From: Marisediminitalea lipolytica
GTDB taxonomy: Bacteria; Pseudomonadota; Gammaproteobacteria; Enterobacterales; Alteromonadaceae
Direction of reading: 5' to 3'
Assembly: GCF_001758465.1 (NCBI RefSeq)
Contig: NZ_MJIC01000009.1
Location: 124,001-188,000 of the forward strand
Length of the DNA: 64,000 nucleotides
Shown: in pieces, positions 45,010 to 54,748 of the stretch
How positions within the stretch are numbered: position 1 is the stretch's first letter
Layout: each line of letters begins with the position of its first letter
Translations under genes and position numbers: made by a program
Notes under the pieces: generated by a model
Databases searched by the model: none
What the model was told of the DNA's origin: nothing
Seen by the model: the letters and a program-made list of their open reading frames with translations, nothing else

Positions 45010-45939
45010 TTACTGATGAAGTGCCTTTAAGATGTCGCCTGCACCCTGTTCAAGCAGTGATTCGGCCACCTTAACGCCTAAAGCCACTGCATTATCGCGA
45101 TGCCCTTCGGTACTGGCATACAAAATGGTCTGGCCATCAGCTGAGCCAACTAAGCCGGTTAGTGACAGAGTGTCATCAGTAAGCGTGGCAAAACTGCCGA
45201 TAGGTACCTGACAACCTCCTTCCAGGCGCTCGTTCATGGCGCGCTCGGCAATTACCCGTGATGCGGTATCGGCATCATTCAGCGCGGCCAGCATGGCGAT
45301 AAGCTCAGCGTCATCATTGCGGCATTCGATGCCTACAGCGCCCTGCCCCACGGCCGGTAACGACTGTTCTTGCGGAATCGGCTGAGTAATGCGGTCTTCC
45401 ATGCCCAAACGAATCAGGCCTGCGCAGGCTAAAATAATGGCATCGTATTCACCACCATCCAGTTTGGCTAAGCGGGTATTCACATTGCCACGCAAGTCCT
45501 TGATGACTAAATCCGGACGCAGATGTTTAAGCTGGCACTGGCGACGCAAACTACTGGTACCGACTACGGCACCGGCGGGTAACTCGTCGATGCTGTTATA
45601 GGTGTTCGACACAAAGGCATCAAAAGGGTTTTCACGAGGGCAAATGGCATGCAGGCCAAATTCGGGCGGAAACTCCACCGGAACGTCTTTCATGGAGTGA
45701 ACAGCAATATCCGCGCGTCCTTCCAGCATGGCAATCTCAAGTTCTTTAATAAACAGGCCTTTGCCGCCAATTTTTGCCAGCGGCGTATCTAAAATGCGAT
45801 CGCCCTGGGTAGACATCGGCACCAGTTCTACCGTGCATTCAGGATGGTGCTTTAATAGTTGTGCCTGAACGTATTCAGCCTGCCACATGGCCAGGGCACT
45901 TTTTCGCGTGGCAATTCGGATAGTGCGAGAGGACTTCAC
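45010..45939 (-). CDS. hemC: Hydroxymethylbilane synthase (porphobilinogen deaminase)
   Basis: A 309-residue enzyme that joins four porphobilinogens into hydroxymethylbilane. It starts [20 protein letters not shown]. The dipyrromethane-cofactor Cys is in [13 protein letters not shown]. Other family motifs are [24 protein letters not shown] and [12 protein letters not shown]. The start codon is GTG (45937-45939). First gene of the hemCDXY operon; its promoter must lie in 45940-46057. Confidence 0.96.
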   Translation of the reverse strand: MKSSRTIRIATRKSALAMWQAEYVQAQLLKHHPECTVELVPMSTQGDRILDTPLAKIGGKGLFIKELEIAMLEGRADIAVHSMKDVPVEFPPEFGLHAICPRENPFDAFVSNTYNSIDELPAGAVVGTSSLRRQCQLKHLRPDLVIKDLRGNVNTRLAKLDGGEYDAIILACAGLIRLGMEDRITQPIPQEQSLPAVGQGAVGIECRNDDAELIAMLAALNDADTASRVIAERAMNERLEGGCQVPIGSFATLTDDTLSLTGLVGSADGQTILYASTEGHRDNAVALGVKVAESLLEQGAGDILKALHQ

Positions 45940-46057
45940 TGCAATATTCGCCTTTATTTAGGTGTTCAATTACGGCGACAGCGACCAGCGCTGCGCTAAA
46001 GTGCAAAGTGTAAACGATTTTGCCTGAGCAGGCGATGCTATACCGCCTGTATTTGAT

Positions 46058-46726
46058 CTACGCCAAGCGTGATTGTAACCACTGACTAATCGCGTTTATC
46101 TCATCCATGTTGACATTATGCTGCATGGGATAGGACTGCCAGCTAACATTGTAATGATTTGCTTTAAGGGTTTCGTAAGCCGCTTTACCCATGGAGATGG
46201 GGACGACTTCGTCCATTTCACCGTGGGCCATAAATACCGGGGTGTCGTTATTCGCCGCGTTGGCTTCTGAGGGCAACAGCGCCGGCTGGCACATGTAAGT
46301 AGATAGCGCCATAATGCCGGCCAGTGTCTGGTGAAAGCGCGGGCCAAGATGCAGCGCAATCACGCCGCCCTGAGAAAACCCGGCAAGAATGATTTTGTCG
46401 GCTGGCACACCGTTAGCCATTTCCGCTTCGATGAGTTGTTCCACCAGAGCCGAAGACTCCAGTACGCCGGTTAAATCGGCGCGTTTATCAAAGTCCATGG
46501 ATTTAATGTCGTACCAGGCACGCATGCGCATACCGCCGTTAATGGTTACCGGGCGCTCGGGGGCGTGAGGAAACACAAAGCGGATACCCAGCGCATCCGG
46601 CAGTTTCAGCTCTGGCACAATGGGCGCAAATCCGTGCCCTGAATCACCTAAGCCATGTAACCAGATAACAGTGGCCTTAATCTCTCCTGCCGGATTAACG
46701 TCGATATAGGGTAATGCGCTGCTCAT
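46058..46726 (-). CDS. Carboxylesterase/phospholipase-like alpha/beta hydrolase
   Basis: A 222-residue esterase of the LYPLA/EstB family. VIWLHGLGDSGHGFAP carries the oxyanion hole, AGFSQGGVIALH the nucleophilic Ser, MAHGEMDEVVP the Asp, and MQHNVNMDEI the catalytic His. It hydrolyses short-chain esters or acyl groups; the natural substrate is unknown. The ATG at 46726 is preferred over 46744 because GAGGA lies about 11 bases upstream and the family begins near here. Confidence 0.9.
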   Translation of the reverse strand: MSSALPYIDVNPAGEIKATVIWLHGLGDSGHGFAPIVPELKLPDALGIRFVFPHAPERPVTINGGMRMRAWYDIKSMDFDKRADLTGVLESSALVEQLIEAEMANGVPADKIILAGFSQGGVIALHLGPRFHQTLAGIMALSTYMCQPALLPSEANAANNDTPVFMAHGEMDEVVPISMGKAAYETLKANHYNVSWQSYPMQHNVNMDEINAISQWLQSRLA

Positions 46727-46903
46727 TGACCGATGATTCCTCATACTTTGATGTTATTTGCTTAAAATTAACACTCCGCAGCAACAGGTACAATGGTCTT
46801 GCCGGGATTCGTGATAATTGCTGTTGTGGCGTTTATGTCGGCGTTGAGTGTGCTACACTTTCGCGGTAATACAGGCATTAACTATTTAGTACAGAACATC
46901 ATT

Positions 46904-47545
46904 ATGACGACACAATTAGGCAATCTGTTTATTTTGGCTGCCCCTTCAGGTGCCGGTAAGTCCAGTTTGATAAAAGCGCTGCTATCCAAAGCGCCGGATG
47001 TAAACGTAAATCCTAAGCAGGTTTCTGTGTCGCATACCACCCGGGCACCGCGTCCGGGCGAGGTCGATGGTGAGCACTATCATTTTGTCAGCCGCGAACA
47101 GTTTGAAGTCTTAATTGCGCAGCAAGCGTTTTTTGAATATGCGGAAGTGTTTGGTAATTATTATGGTACGTCACGCATTACTATAGAAAACACCCTGCAT
47201 CAGGGTATTGATGTGTTTTTGGATATAGACTGGCAAGGGGCCAGACAGGTAAAAGCGTTAATGCCGGATACCTGTAGTATTTTTATTTTGCCGCCCTCCA
47301 CGGAAACCTTGCGTGAGCGCCTGGTTAAGCGTGGTCAGGATGAACAGAGCGTGATTGATAAACGCATGGCCGAAGCGGTGGCAGAAATGTCTCATTACGG
47401 CGAGTTTGATTACGTGCTGGTTAACGACGAATTTTCCGAAACACTACAGGAATTAAGCAGCATTGTGGAAGCTCAGCGTTTACGTACGGCTAAACAACAA
47501 CTGCGCCATCAGCCGTTAATTGATAGTTTATTAAGCGCTGAGTGA
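46904..47545 (+). CDS. gmk: Guanylate kinase
   Basis: A 213-residue enzyme that phosphorylates GMP to GDP with [22 protein letters not shown] contains the P-loop; the GMP site has [19 protein letters not shown] and [17 protein letters not shown] and the lid [18 protein letters not shown] follow. ATG 46904 gives the normal length; an in-frame ATG at 46793 would add an unlikely hydrophobic leader. A terminator-less 82-base gap leads to rpoZ, as in many gammaproteobacteria. Confidence 0.97.
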   Translation: MTTQLGNLFILAAPSGAGKSSLIKALLSKAPDVNVNPKQVSVSHTTRAPRPGEVDGEHYHFVSREQFEVLIAQQAFFEYAEVFGNYYGTSRITIENTLHQGIDVFLDIDWQGARQVKALMPDTCSIFILPPSTETLRERLVKRGQDEQSVIDKRMAEAVAEMSHYGEFDYVLVNDEFSETLQELSSIVEAQRLRTAKQQLRHQPLIDSLLSAE

Positions 47546-47627
47546 TTTATTACTACCCAATTGAGTATGGCTTGTTGTATACTACGCGGCCATTTTTTTA
47601 ATATTTTTGTTCGAATCGGAGATTTTC

Positions 47628-47900
47628 ATGGCTCGCGTAACAGTCGAAGATGCAGTAGATAAAGTTGGTAACCGTTTTGATTTGATTTTGGTTGCTGCAC
47701 GTCGTGCTCGCCAAATCGCAACCGAAGGCAAAGATCCAATGGTTGATATCAGTAACGATAAGCCTACCGTTATTGCTCTGCGTGAAATTGAAAAAGGCTT
47801 AGTAACAGCAGAAACGCTTGAGCAAGAAGAACTGCGTGACCAGCAAAATCAGGAACACGCTGAGTTTGCCTCAGTAGCCAATATTCTGTCTGAACAGTAA
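47628..47900 (+). CDS. rpoZ: RNA polymerase omega subunit
   Basis: The 90-residue omega subunit, which helps assembly of the polymerase and is part of a ppGpp site. It begins [20 protein letters not shown], followed by [11 protein letters not shown] and [17 protein letters not shown], all standard for the family. ATG 47628 has CGGAG upstream; an in-frame TTG at 47607 is not needed. A TATACT-like -10 is at about 47577. Directly followed by a terminator and spoT. Confidence 0.97.
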   Translation: MARVTVEDAVDKVGNRFDLILVAARRARQIATEGKDPMVDISNDKPTVIALREIEKGLVTAETLEQEELRDQQNQEHAEFASVANILSEQ

Positions 47901-47932
47901 AACGGGCAACCCTCGGAAGCTAATATTGACAG

Positions 47933-47969
47933 CGCCAGTGTGTCTTTTATAAGAAACACTGGCGTTTTT
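47933..47969 (+). terminator. Rho-independent terminator after rpoZ
   Basis: CGCCAGTGT / ACACTGGCG 9-bp stem with further weak pairing in the loop, followed by TTTTT. It separates rpoZ from spoT and may give partial read-through. Confidence 0.8.
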
Positions 47970-48036
47970 CGTTGGAAACCGGGCCATTTCGCCGTATTCT
48001 TAAACCGTTTGAAATTACTGGAAATCCGCAACAAAC

Positions 48037-50145
48037 GTGTATCTGTTTGAAGGGCTAAAACAAAAAATTGCTGAATATCTGCCACCGGAGCGGGTGCAAC
48101 TCGTTCAGGATGCCTTTGTGTTGGCGCACGAAGCCCACGATGGTCAGATGCGTTCCAGCGGTGACCCTTACATTACCCACCCTGTCGCGGTTACCAGCAT
48201 CCTTGCCGATATGCATCTGGACCATGAAACTCTCATGGCTGCCTTACTGCATGATGTTATCGAAGATACCCACTACACCCAGGAAGATCTGGCAGAGGCC
48301 TTTGGCCAGACCGTCGCTGATTTGGTGGAAGGGGTCAGTAAGCTGGATAAGATTGCCTTTAGCAGCAAGCAGGAAGCCCAGGCCGAAAACTTCCGCAAGA
48401 TGATGATGGCCATGGTGCAGGACATCCGCGTTATTCTGATTAAACTGGCCGACCGCACGCACAATATGCGTACACTGGGTTCGTTACGACCAGACAAACG
48501 CCGCCGTATTGCGCTCGAAACCCTGGAAATCTATTCGCCCATTGCCCACCGTCTGGGTATTCACGATATTAAAAATGAGCTTGAGGACTTAGGTTTTCAG
48601 GCCATGTACCCCATGCGCCACCGTGCGCTGAAGTCGGCGGTTAAGCAGGCCCGGGGTAATCGCAAGGAAATCATCGAGAATATTCGCCAGGAGCTCAACA
48701 CCCGGCTGGAAGGCTACAACATTGAAGCCAACGTGGTGGGCCGCGAAAAGCACTTGTATTCCATTTACCGCAAAATGAAAAACAAAGAAAAGATGTTCAA
48801 CGAAGTGATGGACATCTATGCGTTTCGAATTGTGGTGAATTCGGTAGACGATTGCTACCGCTCTTTAGGGGCGATGCATGGTTTGTTTAAGCCCATTGAA
48901 TCGCGCTTTAAAGACTATATCGCTATTCCGCGTACTAACGGTTATCAGTCATTGCATACATCGTTAGTTGGGCCCCATGGGATTCCGGTGGAAGTACAAA
49001 TTCGTACCCAGGCGATGGATCAGATGGCCGATAAAGGGGTTGCCGCGCACTGGATGTATAAAGAATCCAGCGATGGCACCACAGCCCAGCTGCGCGCACG
49101 TAAATGGATGCAGTCACTGTTGGAACTGCAGCAAAGCGCCAGTTCCTCCTTTGAATTTATCGAAAGCGTTAAAACCGATTTGTTCCCGGATGAAATCTAC
49201 GTATTTACCCCGGATGGACGAATTATTGAATTACCCGCTGGCGCGACGGCGGTGGATTTTGCTTATGCGGTTCACTCGGATGTAGGCAATACCTGCGTGG
49301 GTGTACGTGTAGAAAGGCGCAATTACAGCCTGAGTAAGCCATTAGAAAACGGTCAGACCGTTGAGATTATTACCTCACCACGCGCCAAGCCTAACGCGAA
49401 CTGGCTGAACTTTGTCGTTAGTGCTCGTGCACGAACCCGCATTCGTCAGTATCTTCGTAAACAGCGTTCTCAGGAAGCCCTGAACATGGGGACTCGTTTG
49501 CTGCGACACGCACTGGGCATGGTAAAACTGGATGAAATAAGTCAGGAATCCATCGACCGCGTGGTTGCCGAAACCAAGCACGAGAACTTCGAAGACTTAC
49601 TGGTGGATATTGGTCTGGGTAACGAGCTCAGTGCCATTGTGGCCCGCCGGTTACAGGGCGAAAGTGACGAACTGCCAGAGAAGAAAGGCAATGTGGCTAT
49701 TCGTGGTACTGAAGGCCTGTTGGTGACTTACGCACGCTGTTGTCACCCTATCCCGGATGACGAGATTGTGTCGGTACTGAGTCCGGGTAAAGGCATGACC
49801 ATTCACCAGAATGGCTGCCCGAATATTCGTAAGCTGGCTAAGGAAGAACCCCAACGCGTACTGCAAATGATTTGGGATGAAGAGCCCCAGGGCGAATTTA
49901 AAGCGTCCCTGCGTATTGAGCTGTTTAACCATCAGGGTACACTGGCTACGCTGACCAATAACATTGCGTCGTGTGACTCGAATATCATCGGGCTGCAAAC
50001 GGAAGAAAAAGAGAGCAATATCTACTTTGTGGATATTGAATTAACGACCTACAACCGCGTACATCTGGCTAACGTTATGCGTAAAATTCGAATTATGCCG
50101 GAAGTACAAAAGGTGTCGCGACACAGTCAGTCGCGCCAACATTAA
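48037..50145 (+). CDS. spoT: Bifunctional (p)ppGpp synthetase/hydrolase
   Basis: A 702-residue stringent-response enzyme. The HD hydrolase domain has DPYITHPVAV and LLHDVIEDT; the synthetase domain has IAIPRTNGYQSLHTSLVGP; a TGS domain (YVFTPDGRIIELPAGATAVD), a zinc-finger-like stretch (ARCCHPIPDDEI) and an ACT domain follow. The intact HD motif and position after rpoZ identify SpoT rather than RelA. The start is GTG 48037, matching the MYLFE start of the E. coli protein, with no good ribosome site. Confidence 0.97.
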   Translation: MYLFEGLKQKIAEYLPPERVQLVQDAFVLAHEAHDGQMRSSGDPYITHPVAVTSILADMHLDHETLMAALLHDVIEDTHYTQEDLAEAFGQTVADLVEGVSKLDKIAFSSKQEAQAENFRKMMMAMVQDIRVILIKLADRTHNMRTLGSLRPDKRRRIALETLEIYSPIAHRLGIHDIKNELEDLGFQAMYPMRHRALKSAVKQARGNRKEIIENIRQELNTRLEGYNIEANVVGREKHLYSIYRKMKNKEKMFNEVMDIYAFRIVVNSVDDCYRSLGAMHGLFKPIESRFKDYIAIPRTNGYQSLHTSLVGPHGIPVEVQIRTQAMDQMADKGVAAHWMYKESSDGTTAQLRARKWMQSLLELQQSASSSFEFIESVKTDLFPDEIYVFTPDGRIIELPAGATAVDFAYAVHSDVGNTCVGVRVERRNYSLSKPLENGQTVEIITSPRAKPNANWLNFVVSARARTRIRQYLRKQRSQEALNMGTRLLRHALGMVKLDEISQESIDRVVAETKHENFEDLLVDIGLGNELSAIVARRLQGESDELPEKKGNVAIRGTEGLLVTYARCCHPIPDDEIVSVLSPGKGMTIHQNGCPNIRKLAKEEPQRVLQMIWDEEPQGEFKASLRIELFNHQGTLATLTNNIASCDSNIIGLQTEEKESNIYFVDIELTTYNRVHLANVMRKIRIMPEVQKVSRHSQSRQH

Positions 50146-50162
50146 ATTTATAAGGACTCATT

Positions 50163-50549
50163 ATGGCTAAGTCGATCATCCAAACTGATAAAGCCCCGGC
50201 AGCTATTGGTACTTACAGCCAGGCTGTTAAAGCCGGCACCACTGTATACCTGTCTGGTCAAATTCCACTGGTCCCTGCCACCATGGAACTGGTGTCACAG
50301 GACTTTGCAGAGCAAGCGACTCAGGTGTTCGAAAACATCAAAGCAGTGTGTGAAGCTGCTGGCGGCACGCCAAATGACTTAGTGAAAGTAAATATTTACT
50401 TACTGGATCTGGCTCATTTTGCCACTGTTAACGAAATTATGTCCAAATACTTTGCTAAGCCTTATCCTGCCCGCGCAGCGATTGGTATTAAAGAGCTGCC
50501 AAAAGGCGCACAAATCGAAATCGACGGCGTAATGGAACTGCCAGAGTGA
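50163..50549 (+). CDS. ridA: 2-iminobutanoate/2-iminopropanoate deaminase
   Basis: The 128-residue archetypal RidA, which hydrolyses reactive enamines/imines released by threonine dehydratase and other PLP enzymes. It has [25 protein letters not shown], the substrate-binding Arg in [16 protein letters not shown] and the terminal Glu in IEIDGVMEL. 17 bases after spoT with AAGGA as ribosome site, the usual spoT-ridA arrangement. Confidence 0.95.
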   Translation: MAKSIIQTDKAPAAIGTYSQAVKAGTTVYLSGQIPLVPATMELVSQDFAEQATQVFENIKAVCEAAGGTPNDLVKVNIYLLDLAHFATVNEIMSKYFAKPYPARAAIGIKELPKGAQIEIDGVMELPE

Positions 50550-50595
50550 TCGACGTCGCTGCTTAACCTTTAGGTTAAATGGTTATGAAAGAAAA

Positions 50596-50618
50596 AGGCC
50601 CGCTTGCGGGTCTTTTTT
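50596..50618 (+). terminator. Rho-independent terminator after ridA
   Basis: AGGCCCG / CGGGTCT stem (with one G-T pair) and CTTG loop, followed by TTTTT. Confidence 0.8.
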
Positions 50619-50650
50619 GATTCTAATAATCAGAATCTAATGGAACATTT

Positions 50651-51280
50651 ATGCGTATGCGACAAATTGCTTTTACCCTGCTATTGGGTTTGCTGCTCCC
50701 CTTGAGTGCTATGGCTAAGGTGCTGGCACCCCAAGCCAATGCCGTTACGCCATTGCTCAATGGCATGAAGGTCCCTGCTGTTACCCTGCAATATCCCGAT
50801 GGCAGTCCGGTCAGTCTGACAGCCCTGACCATGCAACAACCTGCGATTATTCTGTTTTACCGGGGCGGCTGGTGCCCGTACTGTAATCGTCAGTTCAGTG
50901 AGCTGCAAAAGGTCGAGGATCAGTTGATCGCACTGGGTTATCAAATTCTCGCTATTTCGCCCCAGTCGCCAGACGCACTGCAAGCCCAGGAGCTGGAAAC
51001 CGAAATGAAAGTACAGCAACTCTCTGATTATCAGCTTGATGCCCTGCGCGAGTTTGGTGTGGGGTTTTATGTGGATGACGCAACGGCCAAAAAGTACGCT
51101 GGTTACAACATTCCGCTAACCAAAGACGGTACTGGTACGCCAGTGTTGCCGGCACCGGGCGTGTTTATTGTTAATAAGCAGGGTCAGGTACAGTTTACCT
51201 ATGTTAATCCGGATTTTACCGTGCGCCCCTCGGCCCAATTGATTTTATCCGTGGCAGAAGTACTGGCCAGCGAGGGTTAG
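50651..51280 (+). CDS. Exported peroxiredoxin-like (AhpC/TSA) protein
   Basis: A 209-residue thioredoxin-fold protein with a signal peptide (AFTLLLGLLLPLSAMA). FYRGGWCPYCNRQFSEL carries a C-x-x-C pair in place of the single peroxidatic Cys of classical peroxiredoxins. APGVFIVNKQGQVQF is the usual C-terminal unit. Probably a periplasmic peroxide- or disulfide-handling protein. The next M at 50657 is also possible as start. The last bases overlap the convergent PaiB gene stop. Confidence 0.88.
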   Translation: MRMRQIAFTLLLGLLLPLSAMAKVLAPQANAVTPLLNGMKVPAVTLQYPDGSPVSLTALTMQQPAIILFYRGGWCPYCNRQFSELQKVEDQLIALGYQILAISPQSPDALQAQELETEMKVQQLSDYQLDALREFGVGFYVDDATAKKYAGYNIPLTKDGTGTPVLPAPGVFIVNKQGQVQFTYVNPDFTVRPSAQLILSVAEVLASEG

Positions 51281-51891
51281 TCGGCGTAACCAATGTTGTG
51301 GCGCTGCATGTAATCGAGCAGCGCCAGTGACTCATGGTCACCAGCCATCTTAAGGCCCTGGGATACCCCGGCCATATCAGCCACATTTTTATGTTGCCCC
51401 AGTTTCTGTGCGCCCTGTAGCGACGTCACTTTCATTTTGATACCCACAATCCTGCGGATGAGCTTTTGCTGATATTCAACAAGGGAATTATCCAGCGTAG
51501 CCCGGTTATAGTCCGGCTCAAATGCCACCATGAGTTCATCCATCGCTTCAAGTAATTCCTCATCGTCCATTAGCGTTAATGTGCCGGTGGCATGAACACT
51601 GACATAATTCCAGGTAGGCACATTGGGCGCACCGGCGTACCAGGTAGGTGAAATATAGGCGTGAGGGCCACTGAAAACCGCGAGTGCCTGGGTGTTATCA
51701 GCCTGTTTCCAGTGCGGGTTAGCGCGGGCTACGTGACCAACCAGGTAAAGCTCCTCGCCTTGCTGTTGAATCAGCAAGGGTAAATGCGTGGCCTGTAAAT
51801 CCGGGGTCGTCAGTAAGGCAAAAGGGTGAGCTTTTATAAAAGCCTGCTGGTCATTCGTATCGTTAAAAGCAAACTTGGCAGGAACAAACAT
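51277..51891 (-). CDS. PaiB-type FMN-binding protein
   Basis: A 204-residue flavin-binding split-barrel protein. It begins FVPAKFAFND and has HPFALLTT, HLPLLI, HVARANPHW, FSGPHAYISPTWYAG and PTWNYVSVHATG, all family-typical. PaiB of Bacillus was described as a negative regulator of sporulation and degradative enzymes; in Gram-negative bacteria the role is not known. ATG 51891 fits the family start; the frame extends further upstream without a good start. Confidence 0.9.
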   Translation of the reverse strand: MFVPAKFAFNDTNDQQAFIKAHPFALLTTPDLQATHLPLLIQQQGEELYLVGHVARANPHWKQADNTQALAVFSGPHAYISPTWYAGAPNVPTWNYVSVHATGTLTLMDDEELLEAMDELMVAFEPDYNRATLDNSLVEYQQKLIRRIVGIKMKVTSLQGAQKLGQHKNVADMAGVSQGLKMAGDHESLALLDYMQRHNIGYAD

Positions 51892-51931
51892 GATTTCTCT
51901 CGCACGACGGTTTGCCGTTGATGATACGCGA

Positions 51932-52498
51932 TTATCGAATTTCCACAAAAGGTAAAAACCGGGGTTCGGGCTCGATGTCCGTACGCTCAAATTCACCGAA
52001 CGGCGGCACGGTAAAGTCTTCTGGTGGGGCGGCAAGCTGATTTAAGTCCACCGCCTGAGCAACTCCCGTAATCGCGTCATCAGTCAGGTGCATCTGGTAA
52101 TAAATGCCATTCCAGAAATTAGCACCAAATTCCCCTTTCTTTTTATACATAAACAGCAAATCGTGGGCTAACCAGCTAAAGTCATCACGGGTTACCTTTC
52201 GCGGTTGCTGATATGGGTAAGGTAAATGACACCAGAGTTCCGGCCCTTCCAGGCACTTCATTTCCTTCATCGACAGGAAGTAATCGGTAAAGTGCCGGTG
52301 GTCAATTCTGATAGTATAGGTTGCGCCGTCTGCCACCGGGGTAAAGGTAACACTGCCAATGTCCAGTTGTTCGCCTTTATTACCCATTAATATAATTCGC
52401 TTTTCACCGCTAAGTGGCCCTTCTGGTGGTGAGCTGGCGCATGCAGCAAGCAGGCTGGCAGCCCCAAGCATAAATAAACGAAGCGGGCGAAAGTGCAT
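51932..52498 (-). CDS. Hypothetical lipoprotein
   Basis: A 188-residue protein with a lipobox LLAAC (C20) after a basic, hydrophobic signal. The mature part begins ASSPPEGPLSG and has DGATYTIRIDHRHFTDYFLS and CLEGPELWCHLPYPYQQPRK, with two Cys that may form a disulfide. I do not recognise the family. ATG 52498 with AGGAA 7 bases upstream is favoured over 52525. It is upstream of the PaiB-like gene by 40 bases and may share its promoter. Confidence 0.75.
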   Translation of the reverse strand: MHFRPLRLFMLGAASLLAACASSPPEGPLSGEKRIILMGNKGEQLDIGSVTFTPVADGATYTIRIDHRHFTDYFLSMKEMKCLEGPELWCHLPYPYQQPRKVTRDDFSWLAHDLLFMYKKKGEFGANFWNGIYYQMHLTDDAITGVAQAVDLNQLAAPPEDFTVPPFGEFERTDIEPEPRFLPFVEIR

Positions 52499-52666
52499 AA
52501 GCGTGTTCCTGTCGGTGTCGGTCACTTAACTATAGACCGCCAGAGCGCCCGGAAAAGGGTACTTTAGCACTATAATAGTAGTAGCAGCGGAGCCGCGAAT
52601 ATTCAGACTCGCAATGCCTAAGCGCTTGATTTAATATGCCCCTAAAAGTAAGGAATCACACTCACT

Positions 52667-54748
52667 ATGCGGTCAGACCAATCCCTCGCTACGATGCCCA
52701 TTACCCAGCTTAAGGGCGTGGGGGCAAAAGTGGCCGAGAAGCTGGCTAAAATTAATCTGGTGACGGTGCAGGATGTGTTATTTCATCTTCCCACACGTTA
52801 TGAAGACCGCACCCGGATATACCCCATTGGCGATTGCCTGCCGTTTACTCATGTGAGCATTTTAGGTGAAGTAAAGTCGGCTGATATTCAGTACGGTAAA
52901 AAACGAATGCTGGTGGTTAAACTGTCGGACGGCACCGGCACTATCACCCTGCGGTTTTTCCACTTTGGCGCTTTGCAGCGCACTATGATGTCGCCAGGTA
53001 ACGAGATCCGTGCCTTTGGCGAGGTTCGCACCGGCAAATGGGGGCTTGAGATGATGCACCCGGAATTTATGCTCATTGAAGAAAATGCCGCGCCCATGGA
53101 AGAAACCCTGACGCCTGTTTATCCAACTACCGAAGGGGTGAAACAGCTGACCTTACGCAATCTTACTGATCAGGCACTGGATATCCTTAAACAAGGCGGA
53201 TTGCCAGATTTGCTGCCTGAGGGGATGTATCGCCAGCAGGTCAGTTTGATTGACGCACTGACTCTGGTTCACCGGCCGCCTCCGGATGTTGCCTTGCAGG
53301 AACTGGAAAAAGGCGAGCATCCGGCGCAAATGCGATTAATACTTGAAGAACTGCTGGCCCAGCATTTAAGTGTGCTTAAGGTGCGTCAGCAGAGTGATGC
53401 GCAGCCAGGCATTGCCATTAACGTTGACCATGCACTGGTTGATAAATTACTGGCCGCATTACCTTTCTCCCCCACTGGCGCACAGCAGCGTGTTACCGCC
53501 GATATTCAGCAAGACATGGCGCGGGCGCGCCCGATGATGCGTCTGGTGCAGGGCGATGTTGGCTCGGGTAAAACACTGGTAGCGGCACTGGCTGCCTTAT
53601 CTGCTATTGGCGGTGGCTATCAGGTAGCGCTGATGGCACCTACTGAGCTGCTGGCCGAGCAGCATGCCAACAACTTTCGCGAATGGCTGGCACCACTGGG
53701 AATTGAGGTGGGCTGGCTGGCCGGTAAATTAAAGGGTAAACAGCGAGCTGAAGTACTGGCGCGGCTGGCCAGTGGTGAAGTGCAGATGCTGGTTGGCACC
53801 CATGCTATTTTTCAGGAGCAGGTGACTTATAGTCAGCTGGCGCTGGTCATTGTAGATGAACAGCATCGGTTTGGGGTTCATCAACGCCTGGCACTGCGTG
53901 AGAAAGGTGAGCAGCAAGGTCGTTTCCCGCATCAGTTAATTATGACCGCCACCCCTATTCCCAGAACCCTGGCCATGACAGCCTACGCCGATCTGGATAC
54001 GTCGATAATTGATGAACTACCGCCTGGAAGAACGCCGGTGAAAACCGTTGCGCTGCCAGACTCGCGCCGGGCTGATGTGATAGAGCGGGTACGTGAAGCC
54101 TGCCAGCAGCAGGGGCGTCAGGCCTACTGGGTGTGCACACTGATTGATGAGTCAGAGGTGTTGCAATGCCAGGCGGCCGAAGATACCGCGGTAATCTTGC
54201 AAACTGCCCTGCCCGACTTAAAAATTGGACTGGTGCACGGGCGCTTAAAGGCGGCGGAAAAGCAGGAAATTATGGCCGCCTTCAAATCAGGCGAGCTTGA
54301 TTTGCTGGTGGCCACTACCGTTATTGAAGTGGGCGTAGATGTACCAAATGCCAGTTTAATGATTATTGAAAACCCGGAACGTCTTGGTTTGGCACAATTA
54401 CATCAGTTGCGGGGCCGGGTTGGCCGTGGGGCGGTAGAAAGCCACTGTGTACTGATGTACCAAAGCCCGTTATCGAAAACTGCCACAAAGCGGCTGGCTG
54501 TGCTCCGTGAGTCTAATGATGGTTTTTATATTGCTCAGCAGGATTTGGAAATTCGCGGCCCCGGTGAACTGATGGGCACGCGCCAAACGGGCATTGCTGA
54601 ACTTAAAATTGCCGACATAGTGCGTGACGCGCCGCTGATCCCGCAGGTGCAGGAAATCGCCAATCGCTTATGGACCGAATATCCGGCCCGTGCCCAGGCG
54701 ATTATTAACCGCTGGATTGGACAGAAGGAGCATTATGGTCATGCCTGA
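52667..54748 (+). CDS. recG: ATP-dependent DNA helicase RecG
   Basis: The 693-residue branch-migration helicase that rescues stalled replication forks. The N-terminal wedge/OB domain (about 1-230) starts PITQLKGVGAKVAEKLAKIN. Helicase motifs are GDVGSGKTLVA (I), MAPTELLAEQHA (Ia), IVDEQHRFG (II, DEQH), MTATPIPRTLA (III), TTVIEVGVDVPNA (V) and QLRGRVGRG (VI). Full length. Its end overlaps the following rsmJ by 14 bases. Confidence 0.97.
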   Translation: MRSDQSLATMPITQLKGVGAKVAEKLAKINLVTVQDVLFHLPTRYEDRTRIYPIGDCLPFTHVSILGEVKSADIQYGKKRMLVVKLSDGTGTITLRFFHFGALQRTMMSPGNEIRAFGEVRTGKWGLEMMHPEFMLIEENAAPMEETLTPVYPTTEGVKQLTLRNLTDQALDILKQGGLPDLLPEGMYRQQVSLIDALTLVHRPPPDVALQELEKGEHPAQMRLILEELLAQHLSVLKVRQQSDAQPGIAINVDHALVDKLLAALPFSPTGAQQRVTADIQQDMARARPMMRLVQGDVGSGKTLVAALAALSAIGGGYQVALMAPTELLAEQHANNFREWLAPLGIEVGWLAGKLKGKQRAEVLARLASGEVQMLVGTHAIFQEQVTYSQLALVIVDEQHRFGVHQRLALREKGEQQGRFPHQLIMTATPIPRTLAMTAYADLDTSIIDELPPGRTPVKTVALPDSRRADVIERVREACQQQGRQAYWVCTLIDESEVLQCQAAEDTAVILQTALPDLKIGLVHGRLKAAEKQEIMAAFKSGELDLLVATTVIEVGVDVPNASLMIIENPERLGLAQLHQLRGRVGRGAVESHCVLMYQSPLSKTATKRLAVLRESNDGFYIAQQDLEIRGPGELMGTRQTGIAELKIADIVRDAPLIPQVQEIANRLWTEYPARAQAIINRWIGQKEHYGHA

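Noticed and set aside
46793..46903. N-terminal extension of guanylate kinase
   Set aside because: The extra 37 codons would place a hydrophobic leader on a cytoplasmic enzyme; ATG 46904 fits the family length.
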